Source: Verrucomicrobiota bacterium (GTDB lineage: Bacteria > Verrucomicrobiota > Verrucomicrobiia > Chthoniobacterales > Terrimicrobiaceae). From it: a DNA stretch of 50,484 nucleotides. The translations under genes were made by a program, and so were the position numbers. Shown one piece after another: positions 23,323-33,159 of this stretch. The notes under the pieces were generated by a model. It saw only the letters and a list, made by a program, of their open reading frames with translations, searched no databases and had not been told where the DNA came from. Position 1 is the stretch's first letter; every line of letters begins with the position of its first letter. The stretch spans positions 1 to 50,484 of the forward strand of contig VFJO01000042.1 in assembly GCA_009886045.1 (NCBI GenBank). Reading direction: 5' to 3'.

Positions 23323-23374
23323 TTTTTTCGGCAGGCCGATTGACAGCCTGAAGAAACATCCTCATTTTCGCGGA

Positions 23375-24667
23375 GTGCATTCGTTTTCCTACGTTAATGG
23401 CATCCTGCGTTGTGAGGGTGTGGACCTTAATGAAATCGCCAATCGTTTTGGCACACCGGCCTATGTTTATTCGTCGGCGACGATCCGCGATAACTATCAG
23501 CGCCTCGATGCAGCCTTGTCTCCACTCGACCACCTCGTTTGCTTCGCCGTCAAAGCGAATTCGAACATCGCCGTCTTGAGCGTACTTGCCAAGATGGGGT
23601 CCGGGTTCGATATCGTCTCTGGAGGCGAGCTGTTTCGAATTTTAAAAGCGGGAGGGCGCGCTGACAGGTGCACATTTGCCGGAGTCGGCAAAACCCGCGA
23701 GGAGATCGCCTTCGCGCTGCGTGAAGGAGTTTATTCCTTCAACGTCGAGAGCGAGGCTGAGCTTGCTCGCATCAATGAAATCGCTGGCGAGCTTGGACTA
23801 GTAGCTCCGATCGCCATTCGGGTGAATCCCGATGTCGATGCCAAAACCCACAAATTCATTTCGACCGGCAAAAGCAAAAACAAGTTTGGCATCGGCCTTG
23901 ATCGCGCCGCCGAGGTTTATGAGGTCGCCGCAAACTTGCCTCATCTCAAAATCCGCGGCGTTCAGACACACATCGGCTCCCAGATTCTTGAGTCAGGTCC
24001 CTTTGCTGAAGCAGCCGGAAAACTGGCCTCGCTGGTCGAGAAATTGAAAACCACCTATGACTTGGAATTTTTTGATTTCGGGGGCGGTATCGGTATCGTT
24101 TATGATGAGGCTCTGGAGAGTGGAAGCCCTGCTTGGTGGAAACAAGACGGCGCGCCACCACGGCATATCACCCCAGAGGATTATGCCGCAGCGATTATTC
24201 CCATCCTAAAGCCACTCGGATTGCGCATCCTTTTTGAACCAGGCCGCTTCCTCGTCGGCAACGCTGGCGCCCTGCTTTCAACCGTCCAATATGTGAAGCA
24301 AACTCCGGCAAAAACTTTTACGATCATTGACGCCGCCATGAACGACCTCATCCGCCCTGCGCTCTACGAAGGCTGGCATGAAATCGTTCCACTTAGACAA
24401 TCCTCCGAGGAAAAAAACCCAATGGACGTCGTTGGCCCAGTCTGCGAAAGCGGTGATTTCTTTGCCCAAGACCGCGCCCTCCCGCCTCTAAAGTCCGATG
24501 ACCGCATTGCCGTGCTTAGCTCGGGAGCTTACGGATTTGTTATGTCTTCGAATTACAATTCCCGACCGCTTCTGCCCGAAGTCCTCGTTGATGGAGGCCA
24601 CTATAACCTCGTTCGTGAACGCCAGACTTACGAGGACCTCGTGAGAGGTGAATCCATCCCACACTAG
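23375..24667 (+). CDS. lysA: Diaminopimelate decarboxylase
   Basis: FAVKANSN, SGGELFRILKAG, HIGSQI, FGGGIGI, EPGRFLVGNAG, GAYGFVMSSNYNSRP. Confidence 0.95.
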   Translation: MHSFSYVNGILRCEGVDLNEIANRFGTPAYVYSSATIRDNYQRLDAALSPLDHLVCFAVKANSNIAVLSVLAKMGSGFDIVSGGELFRILKAGGRADRCTFAGVGKTREEIAFALREGVYSFNVESEAELARINEIAGELGLVAPIAIRVNPDVDAKTHKFISTGKSKNKFGIGLDRAAEVYEVAANLPHLKIRGVQTHIGSQILESGPFAEAAGKLASLVEKLKTTYDLEFFDFGGGIGIVYDEALESGSPAWWKQDGAPPRHITPEDYAAAIIPILKPLGLRILFEPGRFLVGNAGALLSTVQYVKQTPAKTFTIIDAAMNDLIRPALYEGWHEIVPLRQSSEEKNPMDVVGPVCESGDFFAQDRALPPLKSDDRIAVLSSGAYGFVMSSNYNSRPLLPEVLVDGGHYNLVRERQTYEDLVRGESIPH

Positions 24668-24673
24668 CCGTTT

Positions 24674-25753
24674 TTAGTTTGCCTGCATCCCGACAATGCG
24701 TCCTGAGTAGCCTGTCATTTCAAGGTAACCTCGCCCCTTGCGCGTCCCTTGAACAGAGACAGCCCCCTCCCAATACGAGAATGGCGCAGCCGAAAGTTCC
24801 TGATCAGAAAAGCGGGCGCGCACAATGAGGTCCAAGTTGAATTTCGGAATCTTGAGTTTCCAAGCCACTGGATACTTCGCCTTGCTATCCTTGCTCGTCC
24901 ACCACTCGGTTGCCTCAAGAGAAAAATCCGAGTTTTCGATTTTGTGATCTTTCCCCTCCGCATCCACAAATGTACCGGAGGAAAATTCATCCCGGCCGCC
25001 TGTGTTCGTTCGAATTTGAAAAAGCATGAGTTCCCCACCCTCCTCAAAATGGAGGCTGAACCAGTCCCAGCCACTCTGGTTGGCAGCGAGCTGATTTGTA
25101 GCCCATTCATGATCGAACCATGTCCACCCATCGACGAGATATTCGACGCCATGCAAGCGAATCGTTCCATTCGTTGACATGCGCGTGAGCGAGTAGTAGT
25201 GCGATGCCCGCCCCTCACCTGCCGATTTCTGGCTCACGCCATCCCGACCATGCATTACGGGCGCTCGAGAAGAATTGACATGCAAGTCCACCGCCACTTC
25301 GCCTTGCAATGCCAAAAGATGAAACGCATGCAAACCCGTGCGCTCGCAAGACCAGTCATCAATCCAAGCCGTGCGCACTCCCTCCTCAAAACCCGCTTCT
25401 CCAAAAGCTCCGCGTGATAGTTTTTGAAAGTGATGAAACTCTTTTCGAGAGATATCAGAGACTGCGAAGTGGGCAAATTTCACATCCCGCTGAATGAATC
25501 TCGAGCCAGGAAGCGATCGGGAGGGATCTGCGACCCCTTGGCGAAAAAATGTCAGCTGATAACCAAATTCTTCCTCCCCGCGCGCGCGAAGATTGCCAGT
25601 AAAATACCACCACTCGGTTTTAAAATCAGGATGCAAGCCGTGATCTCTTGGAAATTCATAGCGCCAGCCAGGCAGAGCGGAGCGCCAGTCGGCGTGTGCG
25701 GACATTGCGCTGAAAACAACAAACAGGAAAGTGAGCAGACGAAAATTGGCCAT
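24674..25753 (-). CDS. Lipocalin-like/CrtC-type (carotenoid 1,2-hydratase family) secreted protein
   Basis: FPRDHGLHPDFKTEWWYFTGNL, GYQLTFFR, DGWTWFDHEW, GWDWFSLHFEEGGELMLFQIR. Confidence 0.8.
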   Translation of the reverse strand: MANFRLLTFLFVVFSAMSAHADWRSALPGWRYEFPRDHGLHPDFKTEWWYFTGNLRARGEEEFGYQLTFFRQGVADPSRSLPGSRFIQRDVKFAHFAVSDISRKEFHHFQKLSRGAFGEAGFEEGVRTAWIDDWSCERTGLHAFHLLALQGEVAVDLHVNSSRAPVMHGRDGVSQKSAGEGRASHYYSLTRMSTNGTIRLHGVEYLVDGWTWFDHEWATNQLAANQSGWDWFSLHFEEGGELMLFQIRTNTGGRDEFSSGTFVDAEGKDHKIENSDFSLEATEWWTSKDSKAKYPVAWKLKIPKFNLDLIVRARFSDQELSAAPFSYWEGAVSVQGTRKGRGYLEMTGYSGRIVGMQAN

Positions 25754-25858
25754 TGGGATACAGAGATTACGCTGCCCGCCCACCCTTCGTCTCGATTGAA
25801 ATCGCAATCAAGCGAAGCTTGAAGAAGCTCAAATTAAGAACTAGGTTAATTTCCCCTT

Positions 25859-27244
25859 ATGGCTGAAAAGACCGAAAAAGACCTCCCCGAATTCCATCGA
25901 GCGAATTGGCTAAAAGCCATGAGTGCGATGCAGCTTAAAAATTACGGTTACACCATCCAACTCCTCCAGACGGTTCTCAAGAGCTGCCCAGAATTCCTAG
26001 CCGGTCGCCAACTCGCTCGCAAAGCAGCCATGGCGAAGACCGGCGGGAAAAAATCTATTTTCTCGACCGCTTCACTCAGTGCATTAAAAATTCAATCGCA
26101 AATTAAAAAAGACCCATTGGAGGCGATGGATGCCTTGGAGAAATGTTTTGAGTCGGAACCAAATAATCCGCAGCTCAATCAAATCCTGAGAGAAGCCGCT
26201 CTGGCAGCAAACTTACCCGAGGTGGCCGCATTTGCCCTCGAGACTATTCTCGAAAGCTCCCCCAAGGATGTCAAAATCCTTCACGAACTTGCCAAGCACC
26301 ACATGCAGTTTGGAAAGCCGGACAAAGCTGTAACACTCTACCAGCGAATCGTCGATGTCTCCCCCAACGACCTCGCTGGCATCAAGGGCATGAAAGATGC
26401 CTCAGCTTCCGCATCCATGCAAAGCGGAGGGTGGGAAAAGGAGGAAACAACCTACCGGGATTTGATTAAGAACAAGGACGAGGCCATCGCACTCGAGCAA
26501 CAATCCCGCGTGGTACGCAGTGACGAAATGATCGAGAACCTCCTCGCGGAATTCCACGTCAAAGCTGAGGAAAATCCAGGCAATATCGACACCTCGCGTC
26601 GCATCGCTGAACTTTATGAGCAGAAAGAGGATTGGGAGAATGCTTCAAGCTGGTTCAGCTATGCAGCCGCACTTTCCAACAATTCCGACATGGCCCTCGT
26701 GCGCAGAGCCTCCGACCTGCAAATCCGACAGTTCGATATCGCCATCAGCGCCCGCGAGGATTACATCGCCGCTCATCCAGACACTCCAGAATCCGAAGCC
26801 TATATCAGCGAACTCCCCAGCCTCCGTTCCCAAAAATGTGAGCTTGCTCTTCAATTTGCCAAGACCCGCGTCGAACAAAATCCCACCGACCTCCAATTCC
26901 GATTCGAACTTGGTGAGGTCCTAACAGAGCTCGAACGCTGGCAGGACGCGATCCCAGAGCTGCAAAAAGCGCGCCAAAATCCAAACGTGAGGATGCGGGC
27001 TATGTGCCTCCTAGGTCGTTGCTTCACAGCTCGGGGCATGCTTGATCTGGCTGCAAAAACGCTATCCGATGCTGTCGCTGAGCTTGTTGCGATGGATGCC
27101 GTGAAGAAGGATGTCATTTACAACCTCGGACTTGTTTATGAAAAAATGACCGATACGGAAAAGTCCGTTCACTGTATGAAGCAGATTTATGAAGTGGACT
27201 ATGGATACCGGGACGTTGCAGCCCGCGTCGAAGGCTCTTACTGA
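25859..27244 (+). CDS. TPR-repeat protein
   Basis: Repeated TPR-like helices (ILHELAKHHMQFGKPDKAVTLYQRIVDVSPND). Confidence 0.8.
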   Translation: MAEKTEKDLPEFHRANWLKAMSAMQLKNYGYTIQLLQTVLKSCPEFLAGRQLARKAAMAKTGGKKSIFSTASLSALKIQSQIKKDPLEAMDALEKCFESEPNNPQLNQILREAALAANLPEVAAFALETILESSPKDVKILHELAKHHMQFGKPDKAVTLYQRIVDVSPNDLAGIKGMKDASASASMQSGGWEKEETTYRDLIKNKDEAIALEQQSRVVRSDEMIENLLAEFHVKAEENPGNIDTSRRIAELYEQKEDWENASSWFSYAAALSNNSDMALVRRASDLQIRQFDIAISAREDYIAAHPDTPESEAYISELPSLRSQKCELALQFAKTRVEQNPTDLQFRFELGEVLTELERWQDAIPELQKARQNPNVRMRAMCLLGRCFTARGMLDLAAKTLSDAVAELVAMDAVKKDVIYNLGLVYEKMTDTEKSVHCMKQIYEVDYGYRDVAARVEGSY

Positions 27245-27340
27245 CCTCAACCCACCCCACAACCACACTCATCTGGACAAGGGGCAACCGGTGAGCTGCT
27301 CCTTCAAAAACTCACCGTCATAAAGTCTCATACCTCTGGA

Positions 27341-27359
27341 GGCAAAGAATTTCTTTGCC
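27341..27359. promoter_or_regulatory. Perfect inverted repeat ggcaaagaa-t-ttctttgcc, candidate operator upstream of the sugar transferase gene
   Basis: 9-bp perfect arms around one base, followed by AT-rich tatatatat. Confidence 0.45.
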
Positions 27360-27416
27360 CAATTGGAAGTGCTATATATATTGGCAAGGTAGGTTTTCCC
27401 AGTAGACACAAGACAC

Positions 27417-28892
27417 ATGGCCACACATTCCATGGAAGCAACAGAGCCAGCAACCGACTTATTTTCACGGAGGTCGGCATCGCTGTTTCCAGCGGGTCTC
27501 AAGGTGGCCAAGGGCTCATTTCGCGAGAGAGCCCTCATGCTAGGGCTTTTATTCCTCGATTGTACATGCTGGGCGGGAACATACCTTGGGCTCTCGGAGT
27601 TATCGGGAACATTTAACCAATACGGCTGGGCTGAAGTCGTTCTGCCAACCGCGATTTCTGTTTTTTCTCTCAGCTTGATCGGAGCCTACAACTCCCGCTC
27701 CGACATGAAGTCCCCAGGCTACACCAGCGAACACATCATCGCCTGCATCGTGGCATTTTTAATCTCTGCCCTTGTTGTTTACCTTGTGGCATCATTTGGC
27801 GGGATTGTGGCCTCAAGCCGCTCGATTTTTGGCATCACCTTTCTCTTTTTTGGCGCGTTTTCCATCTTTCAACGCCGCCTCGTCTATTCGTCCCGTTTGC
27901 TCCGAAGGAATCGGAGACTCTTGGTGATCAGCGATACAGAATCGGGAGAACGATTTTACAAAAACTACACCACCAATGGCCAGAAGCAGGACCTGCACTT
28001 CTTCGCCGTGGGAGATGCCGTAGTGGGATCGAGCGTTGCAGGCCCAGACAGCCCGACTTACTTGGCGCTTGGGAGCGAGGTTCTAAAAAGTCTGGAAGAA
28101 AACTTGGACACCGAACACGAGGCGATCGTCATAGCCGCACCTTCCTCACAGATCGATAACAACGTCCTCACATCGCTGGTCGCAGTGCACTTTCAGGAAT
28201 TGCCAGTTTATACGATGCACTCTTTTTTTGAGGCCTACTGGCAGAAAATGCCGCCAGACCTCCTCAGTCGCACTTGGCCGTTGGACTCCGGTTTTCAACT
28301 GGTACAACATTCGGCTTTTGCCTCGCTGAAACGCGTTTTTGATATTGTGTTGGCATCCATCACCCTTCTTTTGATGTCCCCCGTACTGGCTCTGGTGGCA
28401 CTACTCGTTAAGTTGGAAGGCAGAGGACCGGTCATCTTCAGCCAAACGCGAGTTGGGCAACACGGAGAGCTCTTCACGCTTTACAAATTCCGAACGATGG
28501 AAGTCGGTAGTGAATTTAAGGGCATCTACACCGCGCAAAATGACCCGCGAGTGACTCGTCTCGGCCATTGGTTAAGAATTTCGCGCCTCGATGAACTTCC
28601 TCAAATCTGGAATGTCCTGCGAGGCGAAATGAGTCTCATCGGACCACGTGCGGAATGGATCAAATGCGTGGAGCAATATGAGGAAGTCATCCCATATTAC
28701 CACTTCCGCCACCTCGTGCGACCAGGGATTACAGGCTGGGCGCAAGTGAACTACCCCTACGGGGCAAATATCAAAGACACCGTGGAGAAACTGATGTACG
28801 ACCTCTATTATATTCGTCATTTTTCCTTAGCACTTGATGCCACTGTAATAATGAAGACTCTTCACGTCATGCTGTTCGGAAAAGGACGTTGA
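27417..28892 (+). CDS. Exopolysaccharide polyprenyl glycosylphosphotransferase (undecaprenyl-phosphate sugar transferase)
   Basis: KRVFDIVLASITLLLMSPVLALVALLVKLEGRGPVIFSQTRVG; FKFRTM-like YKFRTME; RISRLDELPQIWNVLRGEMSLIGPRAE. Confidence 0.93.
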   Translation: MATHSMEATEPATDLFSRRSASLFPAGLKVAKGSFRERALMLGLLFLDCTCWAGTYLGLSELSGTFNQYGWAEVVLPTAISVFSLSLIGAYNSRSDMKSPGYTSEHIIACIVAFLISALVVYLVASFGGIVASSRSIFGITFLFFGAFSIFQRRLVYSSRLLRRNRRLLVISDTESGERFYKNYTTNGQKQDLHFFAVGDAVVGSSVAGPDSPTYLALGSEVLKSLEENLDTEHEAIVIAAPSSQIDNNVLTSLVAVHFQELPVYTMHSFFEAYWQKMPPDLLSRTWPLDSGFQLVQHSAFASLKRVFDIVLASITLLLMSPVLALVALLVKLEGRGPVIFSQTRVGQHGELFTLYKFRTMEVGSEFKGIYTAQNDPRVTRLGHWLRISRLDELPQIWNVLRGEMSLIGPRAEWIKCVEQYEEVIPYYHFRHLVRPGITGWAQVNYPYGANIKDTVEKLMYDLYYIRHFSLALDATVIMKTLHVMLFGKGR

Positions 28893-28910
28893 TGACCCCA
28901 TTTTAACGCC

Positions 28911-30503
28911 TTGGAAAACCATCCCCCCCCCCGCCTTACCAAGGACCAATCCCTCGGAACAGCGGTCGCGGCCATCGCAGCAATTTGGTGGCTCGCAATC
29001 CGAATGCTCTGGAACGAATGGGAATTGGACCCCCAATATAGTTACGGATTTTTGGTTCCGATTCTTTGCCTCGCCCTTTTTTTTCAACGCTGGCAAGACC
29101 GCCCCACCCCCAATCCCCCTCAAAATCTCTGGAGGCTTGCTGCCATGGGTTTTCCAGCATTCGTTTTTCTTGCAGCAGTGCAGCCCTTCTTTGAAGCCAA
29201 CCCCGAGTGGCGCGTGTCCGGAATCCTAGGCGCTTTCAGCGCTGTGCTTCTCACCATTTTGTTCATTTATGCAGTAGGAGGCTCGCCTTGGATGCGACAC
29301 TTTCTTTTCCCTGTTTGCTTTTTTCTTGTGTCAATCCCGTGGCCACGTAACGCGGAGGAGGCAGTCATGGGCTTCCTAATGGAAAAAAATGCTATCGCAG
29401 CACTAGAGGTTCTTCACTGGTGCGGCCATGAAGCCATTCGAAGAGGACACCTCATCACACTTCCCACCGGCACCCTCGGAGTTGAAGAGGCGTGTAGCGG
29501 AGTCAGATCCCTACAGAGCGGAATCATGTCAGCATTTTTCCTCGGCGAAATTTTTCGCTTCAGCATTTTCGTTCGTTGCGGCCTAGTTTTTTCGTCCGTG
29601 GCACTCGCCTTATTTGGAAACTTCGCTCGAGCAACTATTCTTTCCCTCATCGCTTCGAGTAATGGGGTGGCGGCCATTGAAAAATGGCACGACATCGCTG
29701 GCTACGCCATCCTTCTCACAACCATCGGCACACTCTGGGTTATCTCGTATTGCTACTACCGATCCTGTCATTCCAAGTTGACGAAAAGCCAAGGCGGAAA
29801 AGAAATCCCGCATGAGCCACTACACATTCCAAAGCCGGTGCGCGTCGCTTGCCTAGCAGTACTTGCCACAACGCTGATTTCTCTAGCAGGTACAGAAATT
29901 TGGTACCGATCCCATGAACAGACGCCAAACTCGGAAAGCCAGTGGACCATTCAATCAGGCACATCCGGAACAAGGTCTGTTCCCATCTCCGACCGCACCC
30001 GTAGGATTTTGTTTTATCCGGAAGGCTTTTCCGAGCGCTTTTTGGATTCAGGAGGACGGAATTGGCAGTTTTTTTATCTGCGATGGCCTGCTGGTCGCAC
30101 CGCCATCCAAGCCCTGAATATTCACGACCCCCGCACTTGTCTGGCCAGCATCGGCATGGTCTTGGATAGACAACTCCCCTCGATCACGATCCCTATTGCC
30201 GCCCAGACTTTTCGCTTTCGTGTTTTTTTATTCCACAATGAAGGGCGACCGGTCCTCGTCTTCCACTCCATTATTGCAGGAGGCGTCGCTGCGAGTAATG
30301 GTTCTAGGATCACTGAGAACTTAGTTGATGAGCATTACACCCTACAAGGCCGTTGGAATGTTGTGAGAAAAGGCATAAGAAATAGAGGCCAAAGCCTCAT
30401 TGAAGCCGCAGTCTGGAACACGACCGATGTACCTCTCGCTGCAAACGAACTCACAAAGTTTCTCACTGGCGTCATGGTCGTCCCCTCGTCTGCCCAACAA
30501 TGA
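28911..30503 (+). CDS. Exosortase with fused C-terminal EpsI-like domain
   Basis: WELDPQYSYGFLVPIL; EEACSGVRSLQSG (catalytic Cys); FGNFARATILSL (Arg); WHDIAGYAILL (His); C-terminal IHDPRTCLASIGM. Confidence 0.88.
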   Translation: MENHPPPRLTKDQSLGTAVAAIAAIWWLAIRMLWNEWELDPQYSYGFLVPILCLALFFQRWQDRPTPNPPQNLWRLAAMGFPAFVFLAAVQPFFEANPEWRVSGILGAFSAVLLTILFIYAVGGSPWMRHFLFPVCFFLVSIPWPRNAEEAVMGFLMEKNAIAALEVLHWCGHEAIRRGHLITLPTGTLGVEEACSGVRSLQSGIMSAFFLGEIFRFSIFVRCGLVFSSVALALFGNFARATILSLIASSNGVAAIEKWHDIAGYAILLTTIGTLWVISYCYYRSCHSKLTKSQGGKEIPHEPLHIPKPVRVACLAVLATTLISLAGTEIWYRSHEQTPNSESQWTIQSGTSGTRSVPISDRTRRILFYPEGFSERFLDSGGRNWQFFYLRWPAGRTAIQALNIHDPRTCLASIGMVLDRQLPSITIPIAAQTFRFRVFLFHNEGRPVLVFHSIIAGGVAASNGSRITENLVDEHYTLQGRWNVVRKGIRNRGQSLIEAAVWNTTDVPLAANELTKFLTGVMVVPSSAQQ

Positions 30504-32380
30504 ACGATTCAAATCAGACAAAGAGCACGCGCCCAAAAGCTGCTCGGGGTTCCAAAAGCAAACCTTCTTCGAAAGGCTCTGCCAAGCAGGACGCGCCACA
30601 ACTTTTTCCCGAACCTGACCCCGTAGAAGAGACGCCAAATCCTGTTGAACTGCCCGATTATGAAATCGTCCCGTTGGAGAGTCATTCACTAGCCCGTTTT
30701 TTAGGCAACCTTGTCCGCGATACGAGGGCCCGCATTCTTTTGGCGGTTCTTTTTCTGGGCTTGTTGGCATGGATGGCCGCTCCCTCAGTCTATCAAAGGA
30801 TCAAGGTCTTCCGCGCCATGCAATTTTTGCAGCAATCTGAGGTGGCTATCAGTGAAGAAAATGCCCCCAAAGCACTCAGCCTGATGCGCCGGGCAATCCT
30901 CATGGCCCCGAATGAGGAAAATGTTTTCCGGAGGGTTCGCTTATTCAATGCCTCACTTGGAGACCCTGCCGCTCTCAATTCCATCCAGCAATTGATGCTG
31001 GAAAAACAAGCCACTTCTGAAGAACTCCTGACCCTCGCTAAACAGGCCCTCAAAACGAACAATGTCCTGATTGCCAAATCAGCTCTGGAGAGTCTGCAGG
31101 AAGATCGCTCTACAGAGAAATTCATCCTTGAAATGCGACTTTTGGAACTCGAGGGGAATCAAGCCGCCGCTATCGATCTGGCACGAAAGGAGCTTCCCAC
31201 TCTCCCTCCTGAAAGCGCCAAAAAACTCTTACTCGCCACAGCGGAGATGACGCTGAAGTCCGATCCCGCCGCGAGTCAGCAGATATTAGTTCAACTTGTG
31301 GATAAGGACTCCGCAACGGGAATGACCGCCCTCCGCATGCTCGCAGCGCAACAACTTTTCCAACCAACCCAAAAATCTCAGCCAACCGATAATCTTGCAG
31401 AAAAAATCCTCTCGCACCCGCTTCGCACGCGCGACGATGAGCTTCTGGCGTTGGACATCCAAATCCTCCTGAATCCTCCCAGCAAGCCTGCACTTCTGTC
31501 TCAGGCGGCTTCTGCAAGAACTGCAGGGCCTGCGAATGAAGGTCTCGCATTTGCTCGCTGGCTCAACCGCCGCCTGAGTTATAGAGAAGCGGTGGACTTC
31601 ATCGGTTTGGACCGCGCGCGGTCGAACCCAGACTGGTTCCTTGTTTATCTTGATGCGCTAGCTGGTCTCGAGCGCTGGAACGACATTTTTTCCCTCCTGG
31701 ATGAGAACTCTATCATTGGCCTCTCAGATAGCATCCGCCTCCTGTTTTTAGCCAGAGCCGCTGAAAAATCCGGAGACCAAGAGCGCGCAGATAACAATTG
31801 GCGAGACATGCAGCTTGGATTGGCCTACGAGAAGCCCGAAGTGGTATCCTTTGTGGCAGCATACGCCTTGCGCATCGAGGAACGCACTCAAGCCATCAAG
31901 GCCTACACAACACTGTCCAACCGCAAGGAAACCGCGCTCGGCGGCTACCTTGGACTGATCCGATGCTGGCCCTCAAATACCTCTGCAGCAAATCTCCTGC
32001 CACTCTATGAGCAGTTCACACAGGCATTCCCGACATTGGGGGAAGCGCAAAGCGATCTGACTTATCTGAGACTCCTGACCGGTGACAACCCTGTCAGAAA
32101 CGCCGAAGCCGCACTGAAATTGCATGAAACAAGCCCGACATCACTGGCCACACTCAGTGTCGCTGCGCTTAGCCAGTTAAAATGCGGTAACGCTGCTGCT
32201 GCAGATGAGCTCTACACCGGTAAAGCCATCCCTTGGATTTCGGCACCCGCTCCATGGAAAGCCGTTCGGGCAGCCGTGCTGTATGGCGCGGGGAAAAACA
32301 AAGAAGCCGACGATATTGTCAGGACCATTAAAACTGCCAACCTTCGCCCTGAAGAATTAGCTCTTCTTCCTCAAAAATAG
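30500..32380 (+). CDS. TPR-like membrane-anchored protein downstream of exosortase
   Basis: One TM (ILLAVLFLGLLAWMAAPSVY) then alpha-helical repeats; 4-bp overlap with the exosortase gene. Confidence 0.65.
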   Translation: MNDSNQTKSTRPKAARGSKSKPSSKGSAKQDAPQLFPEPDPVEETPNPVELPDYEIVPLESHSLARFLGNLVRDTRARILLAVLFLGLLAWMAAPSVYQRIKVFRAMQFLQQSEVAISEENAPKALSLMRRAILMAPNEENVFRRVRLFNASLGDPAALNSIQQLMLEKQATSEELLTLAKQALKTNNVLIAKSALESLQEDRSTEKFILEMRLLELEGNQAAAIDLARKELPTLPPESAKKLLLATAEMTLKSDPAASQQILVQLVDKDSATGMTALRMLAAQQLFQPTQKSQPTDNLAEKILSHPLRTRDDELLALDIQILLNPPSKPALLSQAASARTAGPANEGLAFARWLNRRLSYREAVDFIGLDRARSNPDWFLVYLDALAGLERWNDIFSLLDENSIIGLSDSIRLLFLARAAEKSGDQERADNNWRDMQLGLAYEKPEVVSFVAAYALRIEERTQAIKAYTTLSNRKETALGGYLGLIRCWPSNTSAANLLPLYEQFTQAFPTLGEAQSDLTYLRLLTGDNPVRNAEAALKLHETSPTSLATLSVAALSQLKCGNAAAADELYTGKAIPWISAPAPWKAVRAAVLYGAGKNKEADDIVRTIKTANLRPEELALLPQK

Positions 32381-32411
32381 TTTTTCCCGAGAGTCCAGAG
32401 AGCCAGTCCCC

Positions 32412-33056
32412 ATGCCTCCTCGCAACCAATCCCAGCCCACATGTCGACAGGATGAAGTTCTGCGTGAACTCAAGCGCTCCGGCCCGCTCTCAGTGCGGAA
32501 CCTCGCAGCAAAACTCACCCTCAGCTATATGGGCACCAAACAGCACTGCCTCACTCTTGAAAAAAGAGGTCTCCTATCGAGTCGCAATGCACACCAAGCA
32601 GCTGGACGCCCGCTGCTCATCTACGCTCTCACGCGGAAAGGGCAAGCTTGGTTTGAGGGCACAGACGACGCACTGACGATCTCCATCCTGCGCAACGCAC
32701 AAAAACTCTTTGGCTCCAGTAGCGCCGCAAAATTGCTGCTGCTCTACTTTCAGGAAACAACCGAAAAATACCGCACTCAGATCCCCACCCAAGCCACGCT
32801 TGCAGAAAAAATGAGCCTCTTCGCAAAAATTCGCGACGAGGAGGGACGCATGACAGAACTCGTGCCTGGCCACCAAATCATGGAACGACACAATCCCAAT
32901 CTGGCTTTGCATAAGGCGTTCCCCGAAGCAGACGCACTTGAGGAATCTCTTGTTCGTCAAATCCTCGGCTCTCCTGTTCGCCGCCGCGTCACCTCACTTG
33001 GAGATCAATACGAGATTCACTTTGAACTCCACCGCACGTTCCAACCGGAGACATAA
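32412..33056 (+). CDS. Winged-helix transcriptional regulator, SufR-like architecture without Fe-S cysteines
   Basis: wHTH N-terminus (EVLRELKRSGPLSVRNLAAKLTLSYMGTKQHCLTLEKRGLL); C-terminus HNPNLALHKAFPEADALEESLVRQILGSPVRRRVTSLGDQYEIHFEL. Confidence 0.65.
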   Translation: MPPRNQSQPTCRQDEVLRELKRSGPLSVRNLAAKLTLSYMGTKQHCLTLEKRGLLSSRNAHQAAGRPLLIYALTRKGQAWFEGTDDALTISILRNAQKLFGSSSAAKLLLLYFQETTEKYRTQIPTQATLAEKMSLFAKIRDEEGRMTELVPGHQIMERHNPNLALHKAFPEADALEESLVRQILGSPVRRRVTSLGDQYEIHFELHRTFQPET

Positions 33057-33159
33057 ACCGGTTCCTCGAAGTCGCTGGTTTTTATGACCGAGATTCAATC
33101 TCGCATAATTCCTCGAGGCCATGGCGACACACGATCCCTGTGGAAATTCTTTGTTTTTT

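Noticed and set aside
33093-33112. cgagattcaatctcg hairpin as a tRNA arm or terminator
   Set aside because: Only a 6-bp stem with 3-nt loop, no T-run and no cloverleaf context.
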